Assembly (NCBI RefSeq): GCF_901709675.1
Contig: NC_051098.1
Span: 1,543,500 to 1,607,499 of the forward strand
Reading direction: 5' to 3'
Source: Syngnathus acus
Lineage: Eukaryota > Chordata > Actinopteri > Syngnathiformes > Syngnathidae
DNA: 64,000 nucleotides
Part shown: positions 31,477-42,927 of the stretch, piece after piece
Layout: each line of letters starts with the position of its first letter
Position numbering within the stretch: the stretch's first letter is position 1
Made by a program: the position numbers and the translations under genes
The notes under the pieces: model-generated
Database searches by the model: none
Told to the model about the DNA's origin: nothing
Seen by the model: the letters and a program-made list of their open reading frames with translations, nothing else

Positions 31477-32276
31477 CCGTATTGGCCCGAATATAAGACG
31501 TCCCTGATTATAAGACGACTCCCTCTTTTTCAAGACTCAAGTTTGAAAAAATACTTTTTGAACACCAAATTAAATTTTTATACAGAAAATAATTACAGTA
31601 CATCTGAAACAAATGATTATAACAATATATTCAAGAGAAAAAGCATGTTATTTTGCCTCATTCAAATCATGCAAAAATTGTCTATCACATCTTAATATCT
31701 GAACATTTAAATATGTAAACTAAAGTGCAATCACATTTGTAAATGAATGGCTTCTGGTTTTTGAAATGTAAATAAACCAATCTACTGTGATAAAACAACA
31801 AAATTGCAATAACTGCATTAACCATCAAAGTGAAGTCTAACTGTAACTGTAGTCTTGAAACAAATCTGAATAAGGAAAAACATTGCAATAAAATAATGCA
31901 AACTGGTTTAAACTTGAGAGTAGCTGAGATCTGTCATGATAGAACATTACTCCTCACCAACATCCTCTGCCTCGCTGTGCTCAGTGTCTTTGTCCTCACA
32001 TTTTCCGTTATCTCTTCTCCTATTTTCTTCTCTATTCTTTCTTACCGCTATTTTTTATTTTTCTTCTTCGTGCTACCGCTATTTTTATTTTTATTCTTCG
32101 TGACAGGGGTTCGCGTTGGCCTGGGGAGTTAAGTTCAGCATTCGCTTTAAAGATATCTGTCGCCATCTAGCGTTGTGAATGGATATAATGTCTAGACCCC
32201 GAATGTAAGACGACCCCCACTTTTTCAGTCTTATTTCAATGCAAAAAAACACCGTCTTATATTCGGGCCAATACGG
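31477..32276 (+). mobile_element. Family E element, complete (E1)
   Basis: 800 bp between TA dinucleotides (31475-31476, 32277-32278) with ends CCGTATTGGCCCGAATATAAGACG inverted at the right. Two boxes (atataagacg, attataagacg) lie in the first 45 bp. No transposase. It is inserted in family M. A partial relative is E2 at 56109-56490. Confidence 0.85.
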
Positions 32277-32438
32277 TACTCCTTGTGCACAATCTTACAG
32301 TGGTACCGCCACTCCCACCTACTGCAGTGGATGTCTAATTAGCCTTTAATCTAGTACAGCCAACAGAAAAGCATGTTCCCTGGTGTCATACGCGCCCCCC
32401 TTGGCGCGCCCCACTATTTGAGAAGGTCTGCCTTACGG

Positions 32439-34599
32439 GAACTTTATCCGATGGTCAATGTGCCTCACGATCAGTTAAATGAGTGTGATGGGTCTGTTGG
32501 AGAGAGAGTGTACAGGCAAAGGAGGCTACAGTGGTGCAAATTGGTAGAATTTCTGAAACTTTGATTTCACTTTTCACAATGTTATGAAGGTCAGGAACTC
32601 CTTTATTTTATTATTATATTTATTATTATTATATTTATCTCTGAATGCCATGCACTGTCTTTCTTGCTGCTACATTACTGATATGTATGTTGTGCACTTT
32701 GAGTTATTTTAGTACTTGTTGCTAAACTCTCATCACGGTCACTTTTACCTGATTAATGTCTCTGCAGTCTTAGGTTGGAATTAGCATTAAGTTAGCTCTC
32801 TTTGGACAGTACTGTTACTTCGTGTCCATGTCTTGACTGTGCGATAGTGAGGAATGTAATTTCGATTCATTTGCATGTCTGGTGGGTGTGAAAGATTTGA
32901 CAATAAAACAGACTTTGATTTTCACATGCCAACACAATGTTTATAAAGATTGTTTTAACAAAAATGTACATTTGTTGAAAGAAATTCACACTAATTGTAC
33001 CATGTGTTTGAAAATTTTCTGGAGGACTGGAGGGAGAGAATTCCTTAATGGTAGCTCCGAAGCAGGTGGAGTTTGGCACAGGTAAGTTACTATTTTACAT
33101 CAAATTGGATAATGTCCTTCAGCTCTAGCCCTCACTGTTCAGTCTGTAAAGATGAACTAATTCACATGCTTTTGGTTCGTGTACAATTTCCCATGCTGGA
33201 AGCATAAAGAAATTGCAAAAAGACAATGTGTTTTGATACTGAAAAAGATGCACCTTCACAGAAAAGAGTGATGAAAAGCCCTGGAAGAAGAAAAGAATGG
33301 TTAGGCAGACGGCCATTTCCACCTATGCATTCTTCTCTCCTGCTGCACAACAATACATTTCATACATATCAGCAATTGATTGAAACACAGGTTCTTGATA
33401 ATGTTTGGATGTTGTGGAGAGAAGGTACATTTGGGTGAGGTCCTGCAAAAACCTGCGAATAAATTCAGAGCCTGGCAATGAACTATGTGCGTTGCTGTGT
33501 AGCTGTCCTTCTGTCTGCTTGCGTGTACTTTGGCAAGTTAAGTGCAGACCGTTTGCCTATTCCTAGGTTAGACAAAAAAATTGTCAGAATTCTCAGCCCT
33601 TCTCCTTTGTGCAGCTGAATTTCAAGTAGCTACATTAAACATTTTTATTCATGTAAATTTATTTTTGTTTATACTCGAATTCATACACAATTTTTAAAAT
33701 GACTCAATAGTCAAAGTTTAGCTTCATGTTTGCTCATGCTGTTTGTGTTTACAACTAAGTTACTCTTTTTTTGGCATTTGATAGCGGTTGGCAACTCTGG
33801 CAACTCGAAACTGAAGTGGCGACGTAAAACATCGTCTCTGATCGGCTGTGACACGCATGTGACCACATTTTTCTTCTTTGTTTTTCTTTTGCACCCATAG
33901 TGTTACATTAGCGCTATTGACTCGATTATGTGCATTGCAACCAGCCACCATCATGAGGGACCATCGTGTGCATGTCCCAGCGGAGTATGCTAACTTGATG
34001 AAAAGAGCTAAAGTGAAGCCTCGTCCCATCATCCCTGTGAAGTCAAGTACACTGACCACACCATCTTCCAGGACTGAGGCCCTGTATATCTTTGTGCTCT
34101 GTGAATGAGGTCTAGTGAACATCTGTCGATGACATCAGAGCCATCGGTGACAAAATTACCCATGTAAATATGATGTACCTTTTACCAATATAGTGTTGGC
34201 ATGACATAAGGTTTGCAGAATTTTATGAAACATTACTGTGATTGTCTTTTGTTATATTTTGGGATATTACATACAACACCAATGGAACAATGGATTTTAA
34301 AATTAACCACTCTGATGACTGGCATCCACTTCCACGTCAACAACTCTGCAAGTCTCCTGACTTTATTCAGAGCGCCTGGATATCACAGCTAAAATCCAAA
34401 CACCTCCAAGACCTTAATCGATCGATCGATATACTTGAGCACATTTCGTACATGGTGTGTAGCTCAAAGTGCTTTACATGAGTTAGAAAGAATGACGTGT
34501 TTGGCATGTCACCATAGGGATCCGCTCCACTGCCAATGAGTTAGCTTTGAGTCAATGGATGTGGATTTTTTGCGAGTGACTACATAGACCTAATAAATG
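32439..34599. other. No gene recognised; one short LINE tail
   Basis: A decayed LINE 3' tail (cgatagtgagg...gacaataaaacagactttgat) lies at about 32845-32925. An open frame at 33878-34108 (plus) has the Lys/Arg/Pro-rich stretch MKRAKVKPRPIIPVKSS but matches nothing I know, and I do not see clear splice sites. The rest is AT-rich and unassigned. Confidence 0.5.
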
Positions 34600-35458
34600 T
34601 ACCGTATTTTTCAGACTAAAAGTCGCTCTGGAATACAGGTCGCATCAGCCATAAAATGCACAATATGGAAAAAAAACCATATAAATCGCACCGGAGTATA
34701 AGTCGCAAAATCCAACACCAAAAACAGACATGAACCAGCAGCAACAGGCTAACGATACGGAATGCTGTGACATAAACACAAACGAGAAGCTGAGAACGGG
34801 CCTGATGTAACATTAACACTTATTCAAATAACTATAACATAAATAACACGTTTATCAAACCATCCGTGTCACTCCAAATCTTTAAATCCAACGGAATCTT
34901 CGTCTTGTGTCACTTAAAAAAAACACACACGCACGCACACACACACACACACACACACGCACACACGGCTGTTGACGCCGGAAAGACTACGTGCGCCGCT
35001 GATGTCAGACTAGATATATCAAATAAATGTAATGTAAAGAACAAATTTAACAAACCATCCGTGACACTCTAACTCAGACTTGGGCAAACTACGGCCCGCG
35101 GGCCACATCCGGCCCACGGGGCCGTTTATTCCGGCCCGCCAAACCTGAATAAATTGTGTTACTAAACATTTTTTTGGGTCATTTTCCTTGCAATTACTAT
35201 GTTTCCCCAATAGATGGGGAAGCGCCTGCGCGCGCATTTATACCCGGAAGCCGTGTCAGAAAGCTCGGTGCACACTCACAAGTGCGTGTACGTACTAAGT
35301 AGTACAGACCCGGCACACTCCGCGCTCTATTTCCATCAGTGCCGAATTTCGAGTGTGGGCTGTGACGTCAGCATTCTCGTAATTCGCGCGCTGAGCTTTC
35401 AGATACAGTTTTACGCTAATGCCACCTACAAACCTTCCCCTGGAATCCTTCCATTAAA

Positions 35459-35699
35459 ATGAGTGGCCCGAGGAAAAGAAAGGTGGACACTGAGTGCCGA
35501 GTATTTAAAAAAAAAGAGTGGACAATTTGGCTCAACCTACGTGTGTGAGCAGACGTTCAGCCACATGAAAGTCAACAAAGCCCATCACAGATCTAGGTTA
35601 ACTGACCGACACCTCGGCTCTATCCTAAGAATTACCACAACTAATTTTACTCCAGACCATGATGCACTTGCAAAAAAGGGAGCCCAACAATACGATTGA
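35459..35699 (+). pseudogene. hAT transposase, N- and C-terminal codons fused
   Basis: Starts MSGPRKRKVDTECRVFKKK in frame at 35459 and jumps to STYVCEQTFSHMKVNKAHH, RSRLTDRHLGSILRITTTNF and a stop after GAQQYD. The second part is the hATC dimerisation domain of GTF2IRD2/EPM2AIP1-like hAT proteins. The whole RNase H-like catalytic core is missing. F1 and F2 show a similar fusion. Confidence 0.8.
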
Positions 35700-35710
35700 T
35701 TTCTTTATTA

Positions 35711-36540
35711 CCGTTTTTTTCCGTGTATAATGCGCCCCCATGTATAATACGCACCCTAAAAATGGCATGTTGATGCTGGAAAAAAGCCTGTACCCATGTA
35801 TAATACGCACCCAATTTTTTTTTTTTTTTAAGTCCCAATGATCGTCACACACGCAGGGAGGCAATGGGTCCCATTTTTATAGTCTTTGGTATGGTCTTAA
35901 CTAGGCTGGATGTATTTTTTTTTGTTGGCGTTGATTTCTCCGACTGCCCGTAAAGGCACCACCGCGATCAGATGAAAAGAGAGGAAAGTGACGTGCGGAC
36001 ATGTGAAAAAGGCGGCTCTGTATGGGAGAGACGTTGAAGAGGAATAAAAACACCCTTGGAAACCAAAACTTGCCCCTCGTGACTCGGAGCCGCAACAAAT
36101 GTTTCGGATTTGTGTAGGGTACATTGTGACAGCAAACGAGCAGGTGATCGAGCAAGCGTCTGAGACGAGAGCATTGCGTTCGTATGGAGCGTGTTTGAAG
36201 TGAACAGCAGAGACGAAAGGAACAAGGCAAAGTGTTGTGAAATAAAATATTACCTGTAATACGCATTTTGTTATTTGCTGATTGTATTAAACTATCACAT
36301 TCATTGTCAGTCAAGAAGAGAAGAGGACTATTATCCCTTCTTTGACGAAATGACCAGAGCACAGTACAAACACACTATTGTCGGCCAGTCCTGTTGTTGG
36401 TTTTTTTGTACCATGATTTTCTTAAAAAAAAAAATTTAAAAAAAGTTTTTTTTTTTTTTTGTACCCATGTATAATGCGCACCCCAGATTTTAGGACAATA
36501 AATTAGTTAAATTTTGCGCATTATACACGGAAAAAAACGG
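35711..36540 (-). mobile_element. Family B copy B3
   Basis: 830 bp with TA on both sides (35709-35710, 36541-36542), inverted ends CCGTTTTTTTCCGTGTATAA. Carries the 153-codon open frame shared with B1 and B2 on its minus strand (35901-36362). Nested in F3. Confidence 0.88.
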
Positions 36541-37078
36541 TACTTTATTTAGATGTATTCTTTCACTGATTCTTCAAGATGATGTATTTGGTCAGAATGT
36601 TTGCAGTTTGATGTGATTTCGCCTCATTGAATAAACATATTTCATAAATCTGACCTGCAGGCGCTGAAGTGATGGAAACTATCATTCATAATAACAGTGT
36701 CGTATTTAATGAGAATCGCTGATAGTAGTTTTTTGGTGAAATATTTTTTAAAGCTATTAATAAATGCCTTTGTTTTCTAAAAGCTTTTTTGAATATCTAT
36801 GTTTACTACCTACTAAAAGTAAAAACCTTTTATGCAATGACCTTTACATTACATCATTTCTATTACTTCACACAAACACTACATCCATCTGCTCCTGGTT
36901 CAGACCCCCGGTCAAAATTTAGAACCCAATTCGGCCTGCCAGTCAAAAGGTTTGCCCACCCCTGCTCTAAATCATTAAATCCATCGGAATATTTATTCTC
37001 TGTGTAAAAAAAAAAAAAAAAAGGAAAATACACAGCTGTTGACGCCGGACTACGTGGGCTACTGACGTCAGACTAGAT

Positions 37079-38370
37079 CAGGGGTGGGCAAACTTTTTGA
37101 CTCGCGGGCCGAACTGGGTTCTAAATTTGGACCGGAGGGCCGAACCAGGAGCAGATGGACGTAGTGTTTGTGTGAAGTAATATAAGCGACCTGTAAAGGT
37201 CATTGCATAAAAGATTTTGGCCTTTAGTAGGTAGTAAAGCATGGATATTCCAAACAAGTTTTTTGAAAACAAATGCATTTATTAACAGCATTTAAAAAAA
37301 AAAATCACTAAAAAACTGCTATCAGTGATTCTCATAAAATACGACACTATTATTATGAATAACAGTCTCCATCACTTCAGTGCCTGCAGGTCAGATTAAT
37401 GAAAATGTTTATCTTATGAGATCACATCAAACAGCAAACATTCTGACCAAATATATCATCTTGAAGAATCGGTGAAAGCATACATCCAAATAAAGTAATC
37501 AAAACGGCAACACGGTGAGGGGCATCTGAACATCAGAGCAGAGTTTTAACTCACAAACACCTGGTAACAGAGGTGAGGAAACGGGGAACACTTCCTTAAA
37601 GTAAGCCTTAAGAACTTTACAGGTTAAGATTAGTCGCAAAAAGGTGGTGCATCAATGTCCTTGAGCATCCTGCATTGTTTGAAAATGAGAATGGTCGCTA
37701 GTTTCAATCCCTGCTATGTGTACAAATCATATTCAAAATGCATTTTTTTACAACAAACTTGAGAGCCTCCCCTTCATTTTCAGTGGGAACAGTGTTGTTG
37801 GTCTCCCTTTTTTGCTAGTACATCATAGTCTGGAGTAAAATTTGTTGTGGCAATTCTTAGGAGAGATCCGTTTACCTCGATCTGTGACGGGTTGATGTGG
37901 CTGAACGTCACGTCGCGTACGTCGAGCCAAATTGGCCACTCTTTTAACATTCGGCACTCACTTCTTTTCTTCGGTCCACTCATTTTAATGGAAGGATTCC
38001 AGGGGAAGGTTTGTGGGTGGCTTTAGCGTCAAACTGTATCTGAAAGCTCAGCGAGCGAATTACAAGAATGCTGTCGTCACAGCACACGCTCTAAATTCGG
38101 GACTGATACAAATAGAGCGCGAGTGCGCCATGTCCGTACTACTGAGTACGTACGTACACGCACTTGTGAGTGTGCACCGAGCTTTCTGACACGGCTTCCG
38201 GTAGTAAATGCGCAGGCGAGCGGTTCCCCATCTACTGGGGAAACGCAGTCATTGCAGGCAAAATGACAAAAAGAAAAGTTTAATAATACAATTAATTCAG
38301 GGTTGGCGGGCCGGATTAAACGGTCCCGTGGGCCGGATGTGGCCCGCGGGCCGTAGTTTGCCCACCCCTG
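37079..38370 (-). mobile_element. hAT family F copy F2, perfect duplication
   Basis: 1292 bp; GACTAGAT flanks both sides (37071-37078, 38371-38378). Ends caggggtgggcaaac / gtttgcccacccctg. Close to F1 along its whole length, so both derive from one deleted master copy. Confidence 0.95.
37780..37983 (-). pseudogene. hAT family F truncated transposase frame
   Basis: 67 codons: MSGPKKRSECRMLKEWPIWL followed by VTFSHINPSQIEVNGSLLRI and ATTNFTPDYDVLAKKGD. It is the N-terminal start joined to the C-terminal dimerisation end. Not catalytic. Confidence 0.7.
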
Positions 38371-38394
38371 GACTAGATATATCAAATAAATGTA

Positions 38395-39447
38395 CTGTAT
38401 TATTCAAGTCGCGGTTTTTTTCATAGTTTGGGTGAGGGGGCGACTTATACTGAGGAGCGACTTATATGTGAATTTTTTCATAAATTTTCAAAAATTAAAA
38501 AAAAAAGAAGTGAAACCACGATAAACGAATCGCGATGTAGTAATTTAGCGATTACTGTAATTTGAATTTCAAGTGACGTCAGCAGCGCGGCGCGGCGGTT
38601 GTTTATATAAAGGACAAAGATTCGATCACGGGATGACGAAGGGCCCCACGTACTACCGGCATCATTAGCGGCTTTGTTTGTAAGTGACACGGAGGACGAA
38701 GAGTTTGAAGGATTTAAGGTTTTGGAGTGACACAGAAGGTTTGGAAAACTATTATGGCTTGTACGCACGCCCGGTCCTATTCTACGGAGCTCTCTTTCAC
38801 CTCCGCGGATGGAAGTCGGGGGCCGGCGCTCGGCCAGGTGGCTGCCCCGGGACGGTGGATGGGGCTCGGACATGGCTTTTACGCATGCCCGGTCCTACTC
38901 TACGCAGCTCTCTTTCACCTCCGTGGATGGAAGTCGGGGGCCGGTGCTTGGCCGAGTGGCTGTCCGGGGACGGTGGATGGGGCTCGGACATGGCTTTTAC
39001 GCACGCCCGGTCCTATTCTATGAGGCTCTCTTCCATCTCCATGGCTGGAAGTGCCACCTCCGGGGATGGAAGTCCACGCCGCCACACACCTGGAAGTCGA
39101 CGCCGGTACTTGGGTCCTTGTACTTTGTTAACGCTACAATATAGTTATATACTAGATCTGTGGAATAACGACAAGGCTGACGTCAGGGCGCACTTTGTTG
39201 ACAAAGGACAAGGAATTTGATCGATGGATTTAATGATTTGGAGTGACACAGATGGTTTGATAATATTATTGCTTATATAATAGTTATTTGATATATAATG
39301 TGTACTATGTCTCGTCACCGTGGGATAGTGGAAACGTAATTTCGGTTTCTTTGTGTCTTGGCATGTGAAGAGATTGACAATAAAGCTGACTTTGACTTTA
39401 TATATCGTTATATGGGCCTGTGGAATATTTTGAAGTGCAAGCGCCGT
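38395..39447 (-). mobile_element. Family A copy A5, inverted, truncated
   Basis: Starts at a decayed tip (ctgtattattcaagtcgcgg) and follows the reverse orientation of A1, with three 118-bp repeats at about 38765-39050 and the gatttaatgattt module. A LINE tail (39296-39396) is inserted in it. It ends abruptly at the Tc1 junction. Confidence 0.8.
39296..39396 (+). mobile_element. LINE 3'-tail insertion, about 100 bp
   Basis: The end of the LINE at 795-2290: ccgtgggatagtggaaacgtaatttcgg...gacaataaagctgactttgac. Family A sequence continues on both sides. Confidence 0.8.
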
Positions 39448-40945
39448 CAGCGACAAAAATGTCATACATTCTGGATTCATTACAAATCAACTGAAATATT
39501 GCAAGCCTTTTATTATTTCAATATTGCTGATTATGGCATACAGCTGAAGAAAACTCAAATATCCTATCTCAAAATATTAGAATATCATGAAAAAGTATAC
39601 TAGTAGGGTATTCAGTTAATCACTTGAATGGTCTGATTAACTCGAAACACCTGCGAGGGTTTCCTGAGCCTTGAAAAACACTCAGCTTGGTTCAGTAAAC
39701 TAAATGACAAGTATGGGGAAGACTGCTGATCTGACTGCTGTCCAGAGGACCATCATTGACCTCCTCCATCAGGAGGGTAAGACACAAAAAGAAATTTCTC
39801 AAAGAGCAAGCTGTTCACAGAGTGCAGTTTCAAAGCACATCCACAAAAAGGCAATTGGAAGGGGGAAATGTGGCAGGAAACGCTGCGAAACGAGATGTCC
39901 GCAGTCTTGTGAAGAAGAGTCGCTTCCAAAATTTGGGGGAGCTTCAAAGACAGTGGACTGAAACTGGAGTCCAGGTATCAAAAGCCACTGTTCACAGACG
40001 TGTCCGGGAAATGGGCTACAATAGCCGTATTCCCAGGGTCAAGCCACTTCTGAACTCAAGACAACGGAAGAAGCGTCTGACTTGGGCTATGGAAAAGAAG
40101 CACTGGACAGTTGCAGAGTGGTCCAAAGTCCTCTTTTCAGACGAAAGCAAGTTTTGTATTTCATTTGGAAGTCAAGGCGCCAGAGTCTGGAGAAAGGTTG
40201 GAGAGGAGCAAAATCCAAGTTGCTTGAAATCCAGTGTGAAGTTCCCACAGTCAGTGATGGTTTGGGGAGCCATTTCAGCTGCTGGTGTTGGTCCACTGTG
40301 TTTCATCAAGTCCAGAGTAAATGCAGATTTTAGAGCACTACATGCTTCCGTCTGCTGAAAAGCTCTATGGAGATGATGATTTCATTTTCCAGCATGATCT
40401 GGCAACTGCCCACAGTGCCAAAACCGTGGCACACCGTTTACACAGTAAATGGTGTACTGACCATGGGATTACTGTCCTCGATTGGCCTGCCAATTCCCCT
40501 GATCTGAACCACATTAGAGAATTTGTGGGTATTGTGAAGAAGAAGCTGAAAGACACCAGACCCAACAATGCAAATGAGCTAAAGGCCGCTATTGAAGCAT
40601 CCTGGGCATCCATAACACCTCAGCAATGCCACAGGCTGATTGCCTCCATGCCACGCCGCATTGGTTGCAGTAATCCGTGCAAAAGGATTCCCAACCAAGT
40701 ACTGAGTGCATTAATGGACATTTTCAAACGTTTGATTTTGTTTTGCTGTTTTAAATCTTTTTTTTTTTACTTGGTCTGAGGAAATATTCAAATTTTTTGA
40801 GATAGGATTTTTGAGTTTTCTTAAGCTGTAAATCATAATCAGCAATATTAAAATAATAAAAGGCTTGCAATATTTCAGTTGATTTGTAATGAATCCAGAA
40901 TGTATGACATTTTTGTTTTTTTAATTGCATTACAGAAAATAAAGA
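39448..40945 (+). mobile_element. Tc1-like transposon lacking terminal tips
   Basis: Inverted subterminal sequences (acaaaaatgtcatacattctgg...ttgcaagccttttatt, then agctgaagaaaactc) face each other at 39450-39600 and 40780-40920. Neither outermost end is present: the left side abuts family A, the right side runs into an AT repeat. The coding region lies between them. Confidence 0.88.
39704..40779 (+). pseudogene. Tc1-like transposase, two frameshifts
   Basis: The N-terminal paired-like helix-turn-helix reads MGKTADLTAVQRTIIDLLHQ and KTQKEISQRASCSQSAVSKH. After a shift near 39885 come VKKSRFQNLG, VSKATVHRRVREMGYNSR and the first catalytic Asp in LFSDESKFCI. After a shift near 40320 come the second Asp in FQHDLATAHSAKT and DWPANSPDLNHIREFVGIV. 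The family has PIENLW at the last position, so the catalytic Glu is replaced by Arg here. The end SALMDIFKR fits a full-length C-terminus. Confidence 0.92.
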
Positions 40946-40949
40946 ACTG

Positions 40950-41000
40950 TATATATATATATATACGTATATATGTATATATATATATATATATATATAC
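40950..41000. repeat. (AT)n microsatellite
   Basis: TA repeat interrupted by two acgt/tgt units. Confidence 0.9.
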
Positions 41001-41684
41001 ATATTCACACACTTGTGTTTTTGGAGGGAAGGTGTCAGCTTTTTGGAAAACCCTCGCAAAGGAGGCAGAGGTATGTGCCAGGGAACAGATGGTGGTCACG
41101 TTGCAGGAGGGCGGCATGGCACAAGTATCGCAAACGCAGCAAGAAAATGGCCTTGGGTGGGTGCGAACAAGCAAAATCCTGATGCAGGATTTTTTCAAAT
41201 AACAGATATTTATTCTTCAAAAGTGCACACAAAGCAAAATTCTTGGGCAAATGTTGCATTGCATTTTTGGAATAATAATGTAGCTGCCGTCAGAGGCAAC
41301 TCTCATTTATTTATTTATTTATTCATTTATTTCAAAGTTTAATTCGGTTGATAAAACATCGTTTTGTGTTAAAATACGTTCTATAATTTTAGTGCGTCAA
41401 AATGTTTTGGAAGAAGGGAAACATTTTTTTTTCCACATGTTTAAGTTTGGTGACGCAGTGCAATGATGTAGTACTTGATATTACATGAGGCACTGTGCAG
41501 AGAACGCTGTATTAGCAGGTGTTCAAGACGACAAGTTGTGTTCATTAGAGATTTGTGGACAATTTATTCCTTTTGAGTCAAAGTGGCCAATGAGGTAAAT
41601 ATTGTACTATTTGGTTTCTTTATATTTATGTAAATCCTGTTCATGTTCAAACTAAGTGAATTTGTATTGTCTTTTTTTGCTTAG

Positions 41685-41723
<39 letters not shown>

Positions 41724-42419
41724 ATCTTTATTTCGAACATCCAAAACAAAAAAGAAAAACAAAACAAAACAAATAACACTCTAAAGTGCCACATATAAGT
41801 CCATAGTTCTGACGGCATTGACAGATGTTGTTTTTTAACAACATTAAATGTCTGTTAAAGTCCAAGAACGAGCTTGAGCCTTGATTGAAGAACTTAAAGA
41901 GTAACAAATAATGTATAAAATATATATGTAAATATAATAATAATAACAACAACAACATCAACAACAACAATAATAATAATATTAATAACAACAATAACTA
42001 TTAACTATAATAATGAAATAATAATAAATGATTGCACAGTACAACATTTCAATAAAGCGCTGGAGAGCTACTTTTTACCGTGGTGCGTGACATGACTATA
42101 ATGTGTTTTTATGGGTAAGGTACTGAATAGGAAGCGGGACTGTTGGAATAATTTAAGTGAAGCCTTGTCCTGCCAGATCTGGAGGCCTTGTCTTTACGAG
42201 TTTATGACTTTCCTTTTCTCTAGGTTCTTCTTCTTTAGTGACAGGGATGTCTTTTGATCCCTGTCAGCCATATGTATCCTTCCTGTCCTTATGTTATCTG
42301 TGTGTTTTTGTTCCTGTAAGAGGCCTTCACTAACAATGAGCAGAGCTTATTTGCATAGGCGAAATGTTCTTATTTGGTTCAAAGAAACTTCATTCCTTTT
42401 AGTTAACTGTAGGTTATAC
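41001..42419. other. No gene seen; simple repeats
   Basis: (TTGA)n at 41690-41722 is followed by tatctttatttcgaacatc, which looks like the tail of an antisense LINE. AAT/AAC-rich sequence lies at 41935-42010. The open frame at 41013-41342 has no recognisable motif. Confidence 0.5.
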
Positions 42420-42719
42420 AATCCCATCCTTCTAGGTCTCACTGTTATTGCCCACATGAGAAGTGAGGACTCCAAAAAGGGTGGATACTCTGAGCTGCTG
42501 TTTGGTGCATAGACACAAACAACAGTCAGGACCTGTCCCTCCACCAGAAGCCGGAGGGAGGCTACCCTCTCATCCGAACCCCAATGTACAGACGCCAAGC
42601 CGGGACGCAATAAGTATGTCGACATCTGCACTGCGGCTCCCGCCATGGGCAACTCCAGAGTGGAAGAGAGTCAAACCTCTCTCGAGAGAGCACTAGTGGG
42701 GGCGAGTCTATGTCTAGTC
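42420..42719 (-). pseudogene. RTE endonuclease fragment
   Basis: Minus-strand frame with VQMSTYLLRPGLASVHWGS, VASLRLLVEGQVLTVVCVYA and PNSSSEYPPFLES, which is the central APE-type endonuclease. It jumps to HVGNNSET-like sequence at the end, skipping the catalytic GDFN strand. Confidence 0.8.
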
Positions 42720-42927
42720 CAGTGGTTCTTAACCTTGTTGGAGGTACCAAACCCCGCCAGTTTCATATGTGCATTCACCGAACCCCTCTTAAGTGAAAAA
42801 TAAAATAATTTTTTTCAAATTCTAGACATAGATGTTTTTTATTGGTGCATAAATTGAGCCATGCATGAACATCACCTTGATCAAAGAACAAAACCAACAC
42901 AATGCAAGAACTCATCACAAATTACAT

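Larger units (their letters stand above)
25791..32430 (-). mobile_element. hAT element (family M), 6.6 kb with nested insertions
   Basis: Outer ends cagtgcttctcaatt and ...ctatttgagaaggtctg, both with subterminal cgcgcccccc-type sequence. CCTTACGG flanks both sides exactly (25783-25790, 32431-32438). Most of the length is later insertions: an RTE LINE (25921-30609) and family E copy E1 (31477-32276). The remaining roughly 1.15 kb is family M itself and contains a degraded BED-finger N-terminus on the minus strand. Confidence 0.92.
35075..36964 (+). mobile_element. hAT family F copy F3
   Basis: Ends cagacttgggcaaactacgg and ...aggtttgcccacccctg. Flanks ctctaact and ctctaaat match at 7 of 8 bases. 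Opposite orientation to F1 and F2 and older. Interrupted by B3 at 35711-36540. Confidence 0.85.
34602..38390 (+). mobile_element. Family A copy A4, split by two hATs
   Basis: Starts after TA (34600-34601) with CCGTATTTTTCAG. Segments 34602-35074, 36965-37078 and 38371-38390 are continuous family A sequence interrupted by F3 and F2. A (CA)n-type stretch lies at 34924-34966. The right terminus is replaced by the inverted copy A5. Confidence 0.82.
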
